Both the position numbers and the translations under genes were made by a program. From Alistipes sp. (GTDB lineage: Bacteria; Bacteroidota; Bacteroidia; Bacteroidales; Rikenellaceae), in contig JAFQAN010000016.1 in NCBI GenBank assembly GCA_017416915.1, positions 1 through 64,000 on the forward strand: a stretch of DNA of 64,000 nt, read 5' to 3'. This document shows, one piece after another, positions 24,469 to 32,938 of the stretch (within the stretch, counting starts at the first letter, position 1; every line of letters begins with the position of its first letter). The notes under the pieces were generated by a model. It was not told the origin of the DNA. It did not search any database and saw nothing but the letters and a program-made list of their open reading frames with translations.

Positions 24469-25809
24469 ATGAAGATAGTTATTGCTGGTGCAGGAGATAT
24501 GGGTACGCACCTTGCCAAGATGCTTAGTGGTAACGGACACGATATTACGGTTGCCGATGTCGATCCTAAGGCGTTGGTCGAGGTGGGTAATCTTATGGAT
24601 GTCGTTACGGTGGAGGGCGATACTACGCAGTTCTCGGTGTTACGCAAGGCGGGGGCGCGCAAATGCGACCTCTTTATCGCTGTGCGCTCGGTAGAGAACG
24701 ACAATATCCTCTCGGCGGTAATGGCAAAACAGCTCGGTGCGCGCAAGGCCATCGCACGTGTCGATAGTAACGAGTATCTCGAACCCAATAGCAAGGAGGT
24801 CTTTATCGATATGGGCGTGGATTACCTATTCTATCCCGAGCAAATCGCCGCACGTGAGGTTATCAACCTTCTGGGCCATACCTCTTCGACCGAGTATGTC
24901 GAGTTTGCGGGTGGTAAGCTGTCGTTGGTGGCATTCCGCTTGGAGCTTACCTCTCCCCTGCTGGGTCGTGCGGTTATTGATGGCGACTATTACGACGAGG
25001 ACTTGGAGTACCGCACGGTGGCTATCGTACGTGGCTCTCGCACCATCATCCCCTCGGCCGATGACCGCTACGAGGAGGAGGATATGGTATATGTGATTAC
25101 GCGCAGCAATAACATCTCGAAGGTTGTCGAACTATCGGGACGCAGGGAGGAGGCAATACGCAATATGATGATTCTCGGTGGCTCGCGTATCGGTGTGCGT
25201 ATCGCCAATGAGTTGCAAGATGAGGTAAACATCAAGCTTGTCGATTACAATGCCGATAAGGCGTATCACCTTGCCGAGATACTCGACCGTACGCTTATCA
25301 TCAACGAGGATGGTCGCGATACCGAGGCGATGATGGAGGAGGACCTTGCGGGTATGGATGCCTTTGTGGCGGTTACGGGACGTAGCGAGACAAACATCCT
25401 TGCGGCAATGTTGGCGAAGCGTATGGGCGTAAAGCGTGTAATTGCCGAGGTGGAGAACATCAACTATATATCGTTGGCGGAGAGCATCGGTGTCGATACC
25501 ATCATCAACAAGAAGCTCGTTACGGCCTCCAACATCTTCCGCTTCACGATGACTACCGACGTGCAGGCTATCAAGTGCCTTACGGGCAGCCAGGCGGAGG
25601 TTATGGAGTTTATCGTCAAGCCCAACTCGCCCGCAACGAAGTCGCGCATACGCGACCTCGGTCTTCCCGATGATGCCGTTGTTGGCGGTGTTGTACGTGG
25701 CGACAGGGTGTTTATAGCGGTGGACGACACGCAGATAAACGCCTACGACCGTATAGTCGTGTTCACGATGCCCGACTCGGTTATGCGTGTTGCGGAGTTC
25801 TTCAACTAA
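24469..25809 (+). CDS. trkA: Potassium uptake regulator TrkA
   Basis: The 446-residue peripheral membrane protein gates the TrkH/KtrB K+ channel in response to nucleotides. It is a duplicated protein. An N-terminal Rossmann RCK_N domain (GAGDMGTHLAKML, residues 6-18) with an RCK_C domain (about 140-215) is followed by a second pair (GGSRIGVRIANEL near 235-247, and an RCK_C domain from about 370). The length is typical. The partner trkH usually follows, but here the next 380 nt hold two structured repeats and then a nucleoside kinase gene, so the channel must be encoded elsewhere. Confidence 0.95.
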   Translation: MKIVIAGAGDMGTHLAKMLSGNGHDITVADVDPKALVEVGNLMDVVTVEGDTTQFSVLRKAGARKCDLFIAVRSVENDNILSAVMAKQLGARKAIARVDSNEYLEPNSKEVFIDMGVDYLFYPEQIAAREVINLLGHTSSTEYVEFAGGKLSLVAFRLELTSPLLGRAVIDGDYYDEDLEYRTVAIVRGSRTIIPSADDRYEEEDMVYVITRSNNISKVVELSGRREEAIRNMMILGGSRIGVRIANELQDEVNIKLVDYNADKAYHLAEILDRTLIINEDGRDTEAMMEEDLAGMDAFVAVTGRSETNILAAMLAKRMGVKRVIAEVENINYISLAESIGVDTIINKKLVTASNIFRFTMTTDVQAIKCLTGSQAEVMEFIVKPNSPATKSRIRDLGLPDDAVVGGVVRGDRVFIAVDDTQINAYDRIVVFTMPDSVMRVAEFFN

Positions 25810-25944
25810 ATTTGTTGTGATAAGGGGTCATCTGCGGCACTACCCTCATCTGCCTGAATGGGGATGTACGCCAAGTACACCCCCCCCATCCAGTCAGCTT
25901 TCGGGATAGCACCACATCTGACGCCCTTCTGACAACAAATTTGG
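25808..25944. repeat. Foldback repeat element, copy 1
   Basis: Perfect 11-bp ends, AAATTTGTTGT (25808-25818) and ACAACAAATTT (25932-25942), enclose inner arms AAGGGGTCA (25822-25830) and TGACGCCCTT (25919-25928). A central hairpin has ATGGGG and CCCCAT around GTAC/GTAC (about 25858-25889). It begins at the trkA stop codon. A similar copy follows at 25964. No reading frame is shared cleanly by both copies, because an extra G in the G8 run shifts it. Confidence 0.7.
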
Positions 25945-25963
25945 CTCTTTGGTTCTTTGGTTC

Positions 25964-26095
25964 TTTGTTGTGATAAGGGGTCATCTACTGCCGCTAACGA
26001 ATTATCTCGTCAATGGGCAGTACGTCTAAGTACAGCCCATCGCCTCGAAATTCGCCGAGCGTTGTATCTGACACCCTTCTGACAACAAATTTGGC
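25964..26095. repeat. Foldback repeat element, copy 2
   Basis: It has the same plan as copy 1. The ends are TTTGTTGTGATAAGGGGTCA (25964-25983) and TGACACCCTT-CTG-ACAACAAA (26069-26089), with a central hairpin ATGGGC-A-GTAC/GTAC-A-GCCCAT (26013-26040). The central stem bases differ from copy 1, but pairing is kept. Copies 1 and 2 are separated by about 20 nt containing CTTTGGTTCTTTGGTTCTTT. Confidence 0.7.
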
Positions 26096-26191
26096 TTGCT
26101 GCTGTCCGACTGAGAACGACTGAGAAAAAGCAAGCGCGACGTAAAAGAAAACTACTAACAGGAGACGAACGAAATAAAATATTGATTGAAT

Positions 26192-26800
26192 ATGTATATA
26201 GCTATTGCGGGTAACATCGGTAGTGGTAAGACCACGCTTACCGAGATACTTACCAAACGCTACAATGCCAAAGCCTACTACGAAGATTTGGCAAACCCCT
26301 ACATCAGCGACTTTTATGAGGATATGAGCCGCTGGTCGTTCCAGTTCCAACTATGGTTTCTCGGCAGCCGTATCCAGCAGACGCTCGATATGCTTGCCGA
26401 CGGCTCGGAGAATGTCGTGCAGGACCGCACCATATACGAGGATGCGCACATCTTTGCCGATAACCTCCACCGTATGGGCTTTATGGCGAGTCGCGACTTC
26501 GGGACCTATATGAAGATATTTGATATACAGTCGAATATCATCCCTAAGCCCGATGTGCTGATATACCTCAAAGCCAGTGTGCCTACGCTTATATCGCAGA
26601 TACGTATGCGCGGTAGAGACTACGAGCAGAACATCGACGAGGAGTATCTGATGCGCCTAAACGACAAGTATAACCACTGGATAGAGAACATCTACGAGGG
26701 TAGGGTGTTAGTCGTTGATAAGGATGTTGATGACTTCGTCTCTAACCCCGAGGTTGTAGAGCGTATCTGCGCCGAGATAGAGCAAATTTGTAAAAAGTAG
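26192..26800 (+). CDS. Deoxynucleoside kinase (deoxyadenosine/deoxyguanosine kinase type)
   Basis: The product of about 202 residues phosphorylates deoxynucleosides for nucleotide salvage. I use the ATG at 26192. An in-frame TTG six bases earlier is less likely. The P-loop GNIGSGKTT is at residues 7-15. The ED motif (YYEDLANPYI) supplies the base for the 5'-hydroxyl, and DRTIYEDAHIFA (about 78-89) is the DRS-like motif. RMRGRDYEQNIDEEYL forms the lid. The length fits the dNK family. The rsmF-like gene follows by 6 nt. No promoter was found after the repeats. Confidence 0.9.
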   Translation: MYIAIAGNIGSGKTTLTEILTKRYNAKAYYEDLANPYISDFYEDMSRWSFQFQLWFLGSRIQQTLDMLADGSENVVQDRTIYEDAHIFADNLHRMGFMASRDFGTYMKIFDIQSNIIPKPDVLIYLKASVPTLISQIRMRGRDYEQNIDEEYLMRLNDKYNHWIENIYEGRVLVVDKDVDDFVSNPEVVERICAEIEQICKK

Positions 26801-26806
26801 GAGCGT

Positions 26807-28171
26807 ATGCGTATCCCACTACCCGAAGAGTTCGTTGCGGATATGCGCCGCACGTTGGGCGATGTCGAGGCGGAGCGCCTGTTCGATGCTCTCGATGACG
26901 AGCCTACGGTTGCGGTACGATGCAACCCGCTAAAACCCGCCCTCTGCTTCGAGGGCGAGGCTGTGGGGTGGTGTCGGTGGGGGCGATACCTGGATAGACG
27001 TCCGCAGTTTACGCTCGACCCGCTTATGCACGCGGGAGCCTACTATGTTCAGGAGGCATCGTCGCAATTTATGGCACACCTGATGGAGGGTGTGGCGTTG
27101 GAGGGGTGTCGTGTGCTGGATATGTGTGCTGCCCCTGGCGGTAAGACCACGATATACTCTACGCTGGTGGGTCGTGAGGGCTTGGTTGTTGCCAACGACA
27201 TCAGCCGTAACCGCGCCTTGGCGCTGGCGGATAATGTGCAGCGCTGGGGTATGGGCAATGTCGTCGTTACCTGCAACGAGCCGAGTCATATCGGCGAGTT
27301 CGGGGAGTGGTTTGACGTCGTCGCTGTCGATGCTCCCTGCTCGGGCGAGGGTATGTTTCGTAAGATGGAGGAGGCTCGCGAGGAGTGGAGCGCTGGGGCG
27401 GTGGATGTGTGTGCTGCGCGCCAAAAGGAGATACTGGCGGAGGCGTGGCGAGCGTTGCGCCCTGGGGGTGTGCTGATGTATAGCACCTGCACCTTTAATA
27501 CGCGCGAGGATGAGGGCGTCGTCAGGTGGCTCGTGGAGAGCTATGGCGACGAGCTTGTGCCGATGTCGGATATTGAGACAGACGAGCAGTGGGGTATCGC
27601 CGTGTCGCGAATAGGGGCGTTCCAATGCTTCCACTTCTACCCGCATCGCGCTCGTGGCGAGGGCTTCTTCGTGGCTATCGCGCGTAAGGCAGAAGGGGCG
27701 ATAAGACGCTCTAAACCAAAGGTTCGACGCAAGATTTTTACACCCGTAGCGAAGTCCGATTTGGGCGAGGTGCAGAGGTGGGTGGATACGCCCGAGAGCA
27801 AGATGTTTGCTGCCATTGGCGATACGATATACTGCTTCGAGCGCGCCATATATGAGGATGTTGTGGCACTTGCCGAGTCGCTATCGGTGATATACTCGGG
27901 AGTGGCTATGGGACAGCTCTTTAAGCGCCGACTGCGCCCCGAACATCCGTTGGCGCTGTATGTGGGGCTGAATGTTGATGCTCTCCCCTCGTCGGAAATC
28001 TCTGCGGAGGATGCTGTGGAGTATCTCAGACGTGGCGATGTCGAGGCGTCGCTGTTCGAGGAGGGAATAAATGTGGTGCGTTATGGTGGACTTGCCATAG
28101 GCTTTGTTAAGCGCATAGGCGCGCGATGTAACAATATGTACCCCAAGGAGCTAAGAATATTGAAACAATAA
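26807..28171 (+). CDS. rRNA (cytosine-C5)-methyltransferase, RsmB/RsmF family
   Basis: The 454-residue SAM-dependent enzyme methylates a cytosine in rRNA. The SAM site CAAPGGKTT is at residues 107-115. Catalytic cysteines are Cys178 in DAPCSGEGMF and Cys228 in STCTFN. The C-terminal part (about 300-454) looks like the RsmF-type PUA-like module, with GQLFKRRLRPEHPLAL and a basic end. The closest role is RsmF-like (m5C1407), but the site is not provable here. It is preceded by the nucleoside kinase gene (6 nt) and followed by merR (20 nt). Confidence 0.92.
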   Translation: MRIPLPEEFVADMRRTLGDVEAERLFDALDDEPTVAVRCNPLKPALCFEGEAVGWCRWGRYLDRRPQFTLDPLMHAGAYYVQEASSQFMAHLMEGVALEGCRVLDMCAAPGGKTTIYSTLVGREGLVVANDISRNRALALADNVQRWGMGNVVVTCNEPSHIGEFGEWFDVVAVDAPCSGEGMFRKMEEAREEWSAGAVDVCAARQKEILAEAWRALRPGGVLMYSTCTFNTREDEGVVRWLVESYGDELVPMSDIETDEQWGIAVSRIGAFQCFHFYPHRARGEGFFVAIARKAEGAIRRSKPKVRRKIFTPVAKSDLGEVQRWVDTPESKMFAAIGDTIYCFERAIYEDVVALAESLSVIYSGVAMGQLFKRRLRPEHPLALYVGLNVDALPSSEISAEDAVEYLRRGDVEASLFEEGINVVRYGGLAIGFVKRIGARCNNMYPKELRILKQ

Positions 28172-28191
28172 CCGAAAAACAGATATACAAG

Positions 28192-28830
28192 ATGGCAAAA
28201 CTACTCTATTCGATGGGTGAGGTTACCGAGATGTTCGATGTTAATGCATCGCTCATCCGCTATTGGGAGTCGAAGTTCGACTGCATCAAGCCTCACAAAA
28301 ACAAGAAGGGCAACCGTATGTTTACGCCCTCCGATGTCGAAAACTTGAAACTTATCTACCACCTTGTCAAGGAGAAGGGAATGACGCTCGAAGGGGCGAA
28401 CAAGACTATGAAGAGGCGTGGCGGCAGCGTTAAGCGCGATGTCTCGATTTTGGACCGTCTGCACAACATCCGCGCTATGCTTGTCGAGGTGCGTGAGTCG
28501 TTAGGCGATACGTCGGCGGCAGAGTATGAAGCGCCTATCGAGGCGGTGTCGGAGCTTATCTCGGATGTCGAGGCCGAGGCAAAGTCTGCTGTTGTCGAGG
28601 CTGCCACAACGCCTGAGGCGGAGGTTGAAGATGCAGTTGTAGAGCCTGCCGAGCAGCCCGTGGCACGTCGTCGTGGACGTCCTCGCAAGAGTGCGCCCGT
28701 AGAGCAGACACCCACGGAGCAGGCGCCTACGGAGGTGGCTTCGCAGCCTGCAACACGTCGCCGTGGTCGCCAGCGCAAGGGCGAGGAGGTGAAGGAGCTT
28801 TTCCCCTTCTATGAGCAGTCGTTATTCTAA
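28192..28830 (+). CDS. MerR-family regulator with two AT-hook-like motifs
   Basis: The 212-residue protein has an N-terminal MerR winged helix (about 4-72, YSMGEVTEMFDVNASLIRYW and NRMFTPSDVENLKLIYHLV). A short dimer helix follows (to about 105), then a long acidic, alanine-rich linker. Two basic motifs, RRRGRPRKS (159-167) and RRRGRQRKG (189-197), resemble AT hooks that bind the minor groove of AT-rich DNA. It has no metal-binding Cys pattern. Bacteroidota commonly encode such a MerR beside rRNA methylase and Nif3 genes. The ligand and targets are unknown. Confidence 0.85.
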   Translation: MAKLLYSMGEVTEMFDVNASLIRYWESKFDCIKPHKNKKGNRMFTPSDVENLKLIYHLVKEKGMTLEGANKTMKRRGGSVKRDVSILDRLHNIRAMLVEVRESLGDTSAAEYEAPIEAVSELISDVEAEAKSAVVEAATTPEAEVEDAVVEPAEQPVARRRGRPRKSAPVEQTPTEQAPTEVASQPATRRRGRQRKGEEVKELFPFYEQSLF

Positions 28831-28841
28831 ACCATACAACG

Positions 28842-29642
28842 ATGAAGATTAGAGAGATAGCCGAAGTTATCGAAAGTTTTGCTCCACTATCGTTGCAGGA
28901 GTCGTACGACAACTCGGGACTTATCGTCGGACGCCTCGATGACGAGGTGCATAGTGCGCTCTTGGCGGTGGATGTTACCGAGGAGGTCTTGGATGAGGCG
29001 GAGCGCGAGGGCTGCGACATTATCATCACGCACCACCCGATAATCTTCCACCCGCTGAAACGATTTAACTCGTCGAACTATGTCGAGCGATGTGTCGAGC
29101 GCGCTATTCGTAAGGGTATAGCCCTCTACGCTTGCCACACCAACCTCGACAGTGCGCCCGAGGGTATGAGCTATCACGTAGGCTCGATGATAGGTCTCGA
29201 TGCTATGCGCGTGTTGCAGCCTCGCCGCGACGACCCTACGACGGGCTTTGGTGTTGTGGGCGTTTTGCCTCGCGCAGAGGGTGTTATGTCGCTCTTGTCG
29301 CGTATTCAGACCATCTTTTCGGTGGGTGCAGTGCGCTATGGAGACCTGCCCTCTCAGGATATGATGGTGCGCCGTGTGGCGATATGCACTGGCTCGGGTG
29401 GCTCACTTATCGACGAGGCGCTGGCTGCCGATGCCGACCTCTACATCACTGCCGACCTCAAATATAACGACTTTATGAGGGGCGATGGACGTATGGTTAT
29501 TGCCGATATAGGGCATTTTGAGAGCGAATTTTGCGCAATTCGTCTTTTATTTGATATAATATCAAAAAAAATGTGTACCTTTGCGGTTCGCAAGAGTGTA
29601 TGCTCGCGTAACCCGATACACTATTTAGTCGGAAATATCTAA
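28842..29642 (+). CDS. Nif3-like dinuclear metal centre hexameric protein
   Basis: The 266-residue protein belongs to the Nif3/YbgI family, toroidal hexamers with two metal ions per subunit. Metal ligands are visible in ITHHPIIFHPLKRF (about 61-74), HTNLDSAPEGMS (about 99-110) and DIGHFESE (near 226-233). It lacks the PII-like insert that lengthens many Bacteroidota versions to about 365 residues. The role is unsettled; some members act as GTP cyclohydrolase-like or cell-wall-linked enzymes. Its last codons overlap the promoter of the next gene. Confidence 0.9.
   Translation: MKIREIAEVIESFAPLSLQESYDNSGLIVGRLDDEVHSALLAVDVTEEVLDEAEREGCDIIITHHPIIFHPLKRFNSSNYVERCVERAIRKGIALYACHTNLDSAPEGMSYHVGSMIGLDAMRVLQPRRDDPTTGFGVVGVLPRAEGVMSLLSRIQTIFSVGAVRYGDLPSQDMMVRRVAICTGSGGSLIDEALAADADLYITADLKYNDFMRGDGRMVIADIGHFESEFCAIRLLFDIISKKMCTFAVRKSVCSRNPIHYLVGNI
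29576..29583 (+). promoter_or_regulatory. -7 box (TACCTTTG) of the zinc-ribbon coiled-coil gene
   Basis: TACCTTTG lies inside the end of the Nif3-like gene, with a TTTG 22 nt upstream (29550-29553). The downstream ATG is 75 nt away. Confidence 0.55.
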
Positions 29643-29657
29643 AATTGTATAACATAT

Positions 29658-30398
29658 ATGGCACAGAAGAAGACACACGACGTTGATTACTCGATGCAGG
29701 AGAAGATTATGGCACTCTACCAGTTGCAGAAAATCGACTCTCAAATCGACGAGATTAACAAGGTAAAGGGCGAGCTTCCCTTGGAGGTGCAGGACCTCGA
29801 AGATGAGCTTGCAGGATTGAACACCCGCATCACGAACATCAACGCCGAAATCGAGGAGCTGAACTCCCTTACTCGTCAGCGTAAGAGAGAGGTTGATCAG
29901 GCGAAGATTATGATTACCAACTACAAGGAGCAGCAGAACAACGTGCGCAACAACCGCGAGTTCGACGCTATTACCAAGGAGATTGAGTATCAGGAGTTGG
30001 AGATTGAGCTTGCCGAGAAGCGATTGAAGGAGTATGCTGCTACGATGAAGACCAAGAAGGCTCTTATCGACCAAACCAACGAGCTTGTTGAGGAGCGCAC
30101 AATCGACTACAAGGCTAAGAAGGAGGAGTTGGAGTCTATCGAGGCGGAGACCGCACAGCAGGTGGCGGAGCTTACTGCCGAGGCTGAGAAGGCTAAGATG
30201 CCTATCGACGAGCGTCTGCTTACGGCATACAACCGCATTCGTAAGAATGTTCACAATGGCTTGGCTGTTGTTACCGTTACGCGTGATGCTTGTGGCGGCT
30301 GCTTCAATCGCATACCTCCCCAGCGCCAGGTTGATATACGTCAGGGCAAGAAGCTGATTGTCTGCGAGTACTGCGGTCGTATCCTCGTCGCAGAGTAG
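29658..30398 (+). CDS. C4-type zinc-ribbon coiled-coil protein (COG1579/CdsZ-like)
   Basis: The 246-residue protein has a long antiparallel coiled coil (about 15-185, rich in Glu and Lys, with EFDAITKEIEYQELEIELAEKRL). A C-terminal zinc ribbon follows, with CGGCFNRIPPQRQ and CEYCGRILV (about 214-242). This is the COG1579 family, thought to act in RNA or nucleic-acid handling, possibly a ribosome-linked factor. It has its own promoter within nif3 and a strong terminator downstream, so it is largely monocistronic. Confidence 0.85.
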   Translation: MAQKKTHDVDYSMQEKIMALYQLQKIDSQIDEINKVKGELPLEVQDLEDELAGLNTRITNINAEIEELNSLTRQRKREVDQAKIMITNYKEQQNNVRNNREFDAITKEIEYQELEIELAEKRLKEYAATMKTKKALIDQTNELVEERTIDYKAKKEELESIEAETAQQVAELTAEAEKAKMPIDERLLTAYNRIRKNVHNGLAVVTVTRDACGGCFNRIPPQRQVDIRQGKKLIVCEYCGRILVAE

Positions 30399-30433
30399 CA
30401 CTCGGCTTGTGGGCGACTGCTCGCCGTGAACAA

Positions 30434-30483
30434 ATGCCGTCAATGGAGACTCTTTGAAGAGTGTTCGTTGGCGGTATTTTTTT
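30434..30483 (+). terminator. Terminator after the zinc-ribbon coiled-coil gene
   Basis: A long hairpin forms from ATGCCG/CGGTAT, CAA/TTG and ACTCTT/AAGAGT segments, with a TG loop, and is followed by seven T (30477-30483). Confidence 0.75.
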
Positions 30484-30495
30484 GTGATGTGTGGT

Positions 30496-30545
30496 AAGTG
30501 TTGTTGCAAATAGAAACACAGGGTTTTGCAACAACAGCAACACTT
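30496..30545. repeat. Intergenic foldback hairpin
   Basis: AAGTGTTG (30496-30503) pairs with CAACACTT (30538-30545), and inside it TTGCAAA pairs with TTTGCAA, leaving CAACAG as a bulge. An alternative is the perfect 11-bp repeat GTTGTTGCAAA (30500-30510) with TTTGCAACAAC (30525-30535). Its role is unknown. It lies between a terminator and the yicC promoter. Confidence 0.5.
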
Positions 30546-30614
30546 GCCGTTGCTCTCTCGCTCGCTTTTTGTCTGTTTTCGTCGCCTATTACGCTCATTT
30601 TGCGAAAAAATTTG

Positions 30615-30622
30615 TATCTTTG
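30615..30622 (+). promoter_or_regulatory. yicC operon -7 box (TATCTTTG)
   Basis: TATCTTTG lies 38 nt before the yicC ATG. A TTTTG is present, but only 12 nt upstream, so the -33 is unclear. Confidence 0.55.
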
Positions 30623-30660
30623 TCAGTTAATGTATATGTACCCGAACAAAAACTGAGTAT

Positions 30661-31533
30661 ATGATAAAGTCAATGACAGGCTTCGGTAAAGGCGAGGTCG
30701 CAGTTGGAGATAAGAAATTTCGTGTCGAACTACGTTCGCTCAACTCTAAGCAGCTCGACCTGAGCATAAAGCTTCCAGGTAGGTATCGTGCCGCAGAGGC
30801 CGAGGTGCGCAATATTGTAACGCAGCAACTGCAACGAGGCAAGGTAGATTGCTTCGTGGCGGTGGAGAGTGTTGTGGCAGAGACGTCGGCACACATCAAT
30901 AGCGTGGCATTTAGAGCGTATGCCGAGGAGCTACGTAGAGTATGTGCCGAGACGGGTGTGCAGTGCGACGAAACGGCGCTCTTGCAGTCGGTGTTACGTA
31001 TGCCCGATGTCATTACCGCCGAGGAGCGCGAGGTGTCTGCCGAGGAGATTAACGCCATTGTGGAGGCTACGCGCATAGCTGCCGAGGCGCTCGATAAGTT
31101 CCGTTGTCAGGAGGGAGCAATACTTATCGCCGACCTTATGAAGCGCATCGACCTTATCGAGCAGTACCGCAAAGATGTAGAGCCGTTCGAGGCTGCGCGT
31201 GTCGATACCATCAAAAACCGCATCCGCGAGAGCTTCAACAAGCTCGCCTTGGAGGTGGATAACAACCGTTTGGAGCAGGAGATGATATTCTATATCGAGA
31301 AGCTCGACATCACCGAGGAGAAGGTGCGCTTGGATAACCACTGCCGCTACTTCCGTGAGGTGGCAGCCGAGGAGGAGGCGCCAGGACGTAAGCTCGGCTT
31401 TATCGCGCAGGAGCTTGGTCGCGAGATTAACACTATGGGGTCGAAGTCGAATGAGGCGTCGATGCAGCGTTTGGTGGTTAAGATGAAGGATGAGTTGGAG
31501 AAGATTAAGGAGCAGGTGCTTAATATATTATAG
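30661..31533 (+). CDS. yicC: YicC/YloC family endoribonuclease
   Basis: The 290-residue protein matches YicC, which opens with IKSMTGFGKGE and ends with a conserved C-terminal domain (EAPGRKLGFIAQELGREINTMGSKSNE and VVKMKDELEKIKEQVLNI). Members are RNases implicated in small-RNA decay. The gene is the first of a five-gene run (yicC, gmk, nadD, DUF3109, M23), with a -7 box upstream. The yicC-gmk pairing is common in bacteria. Confidence 0.94.
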   Translation: MIKSMTGFGKGEVAVGDKKFRVELRSLNSKQLDLSIKLPGRYRAAEAEVRNIVTQQLQRGKVDCFVAVESVVAETSAHINSVAFRAYAEELRRVCAETGVQCDETALLQSVLRMPDVITAEEREVSAEEINAIVEATRIAAEALDKFRCQEGAILIADLMKRIDLIEQYRKDVEPFEAARVDTIKNRIRESFNKLALEVDNNRLEQEMIFYIEKLDITEEKVRLDNHCRYFREVAAEEEAPGRKLGFIAQELGREINTMGSKSNEASMQRLVVKMKDELEKIKEQVLNIL

Positions 31534-31543
31534 GTAGGTGTTT

Positions 31544-32104
31544 ATGGGCAAGTTAGTGATATTTTCAGCGCCGAGTGGCTCGGGCAAGACAACTATCGTC
31601 CGCGAGTTGTTGAAGCGTTTTCCGCGCTTCGAGTTCTCAATATCGGCAACCTCGCGCCAGCCGCGCGGTCAGGAGCAGAATGGCGTAGATTACTACTTTC
31701 TAACGCACGAGGAGTTCCGCGCACGTGTCGAGCGTGATGAGTTTGTCGAGTGGGAGGAGGTATATGCTGGCACCTGCTATGGAACACTGCGTAGCGAGAT
31801 GGAGCGTATATGGAGCAAGGGTAATATCATCGTCTTCGATGTCGATGTTATGGGCGGTATCAACCTAAAATCGCTCTTTAAGGATGACGCCTGCTCAATA
31901 TTCATTATGCCGCCCTCTGTCGAGGAGTTGGAGCGCCGTCTGCGTGGTCGTGGCACCGATGCCGAGGAGGTCATTCGCAAGCGTATCGACAAGGCAGAGT
32001 TTGAGCTGTCAAAGTCGTCGCAGTTCGACTATACGGTCATCAACGACGACCTTGCGGTAGCTGTCGAGGAGGCTGCATCAATCATCGAAAACTTCTTAAA
32101 ATAG
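31544..32104 (+). CDS. gmk: Guanylate kinase
   Basis: The product of about 186 residues phosphorylates GMP to GDP. The ATG at 31544 is preferred over an in-frame GTG two codons earlier. The P-loop SAPSGSGKTT is at about 7-16, SATSRQPRGQEQNGVDYYF binds GMP (about 34-52), and the EWEEVYAGTCYGTL region follows. The length and order are standard. It lies 10 nt after yicC and 6 nt before nadD. Confidence 0.96.
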   Translation: MGKLVIFSAPSGSGKTTIVRELLKRFPRFEFSISATSRQPRGQEQNGVDYYFLTHEEFRARVERDEFVEWEEVYAGTCYGTLRSEMERIWSKGNIIVFDVDVMGGINLKSLFKDDACSIFIMPPSVEELERRLRGRGTDAEEVIRKRIDKAEFELSKSSQFDYTVINDDLAVAVEEAASIIENFLK

Positions 32105-32110
32105 TGGCTT

Positions 32111-32926
32111 ATGAAAAAACGTATGTTGCTCTATTTCGGCTCGTTTGACCCTATTCACAACGGTCATATTGCCTTAGCCGAGTATGCTCTCGATAGAGAC
32201 CTCGCCGATGAGGTGGCTCTGGTCATATCGCCCCAAAACCCCTTTAAGGCGGACTATTTGCAGACCCCCGAGATGATGCGTTACGAGATGGCGGAGCTGG
32301 CAACGAGCGATTCGCGCTACCCCGAGCGAATAAAGCCCTCGGTGGTGGAGTTCGTCTTGGAGAAGCCATCGTACACCATCCGTACGCTCGACTACCTGCG
32401 CGAGAACAATGGCGACGATATGGAGTTTTCGATAATCACGGGCAGCGATATATGGGAGCGTTTCGACGAGTGGAAGGAGTATGAGCGCATCCTCAACGAG
32501 TATAAGATATATGTATATCCGCGCAAGGGCTACGAGGTAAAGAAGTTCGCCGACCGCATCACGCTGTTGGAGGATGCTCCCTACGTCGATATTTCTTCGA
32601 CCGCCATCCGCGAGAGTGTAGAGCGAGGCGAGGATATTAGCTCCAATGTGTCGCCTCGCGTGGCAGATTACATCGCGAAGAGTCGTCTGTGGACGCTCGA
32701 TAGCCGTATCGTGCGCCTCACGTCGCTTATCGACGAGGGTAATGCCACGGCAGACCTCTACGTTGAGCGTGGCAAGTGCTACTACCGCCACAATGAGTGG
32801 GGTAAGGCTATCAATGACTTTAAGCGCGCTATGTCGCTCGACGAGAATCATACCGAGGCTCAGCAGCTCCACGATATGGTATATGAGATTTTAGCGTTCC
32901 GCTACAAGGATATATACAACCCTTGA
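32111..32926 (+). CDS. nadD: Nicotinate-nucleotide adenylyltransferase with C-terminal TPR extension
   Basis: The catalytic part (residues 1-190) forms NaAD from NaMN and ATP in NAD synthesis. Motifs are YFGSFDPIHNGHI (8-20) for ATP binding and YVDISSTAIRESV (158-170). NadD is normally 190-210 residues, but this one is 271. The added C terminus (about 205-271) has a TPR-like helix pair, ADLYVERGKCYYRHNEWGKAINDFKRAMSLDEN (about 214-246), and then LHDMVYEILAFRY. The reading frame is continuous with no sign of a frameshift, so the extension looks genuine. It lies 6 nt after gmk. Confidence 0.92.
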   Translation: MKKRMLLYFGSFDPIHNGHIALAEYALDRDLADEVALVISPQNPFKADYLQTPEMMRYEMAELATSDSRYPERIKPSVVEFVLEKPSYTIRTLDYLRENNGDDMEFSIITGSDIWERFDEWKEYERILNEYKIYVYPRKGYEVKKFADRITLLEDAPYVDISSTAIRESVERGEDISSNVSPRVADYIAKSRLWTLDSRIVRLTSLIDEGNATADLYVERGKCYYRHNEWGKAINDFKRAMSLDENHTEAQQLHDMVYEILAFRYKDIYNP

Positions 32927-32938
32927 TTTTAGTGTAGG

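Noticed and set aside
25994-26350. A 118-codon minus-strand frame across repeat copy 2 and the start of the nucleoside kinase gene
   Set aside because: It overlaps a real gene, has no ATG close to the repeat, and the equivalent frame in copy 1 is shifted. The repeat looks structural.
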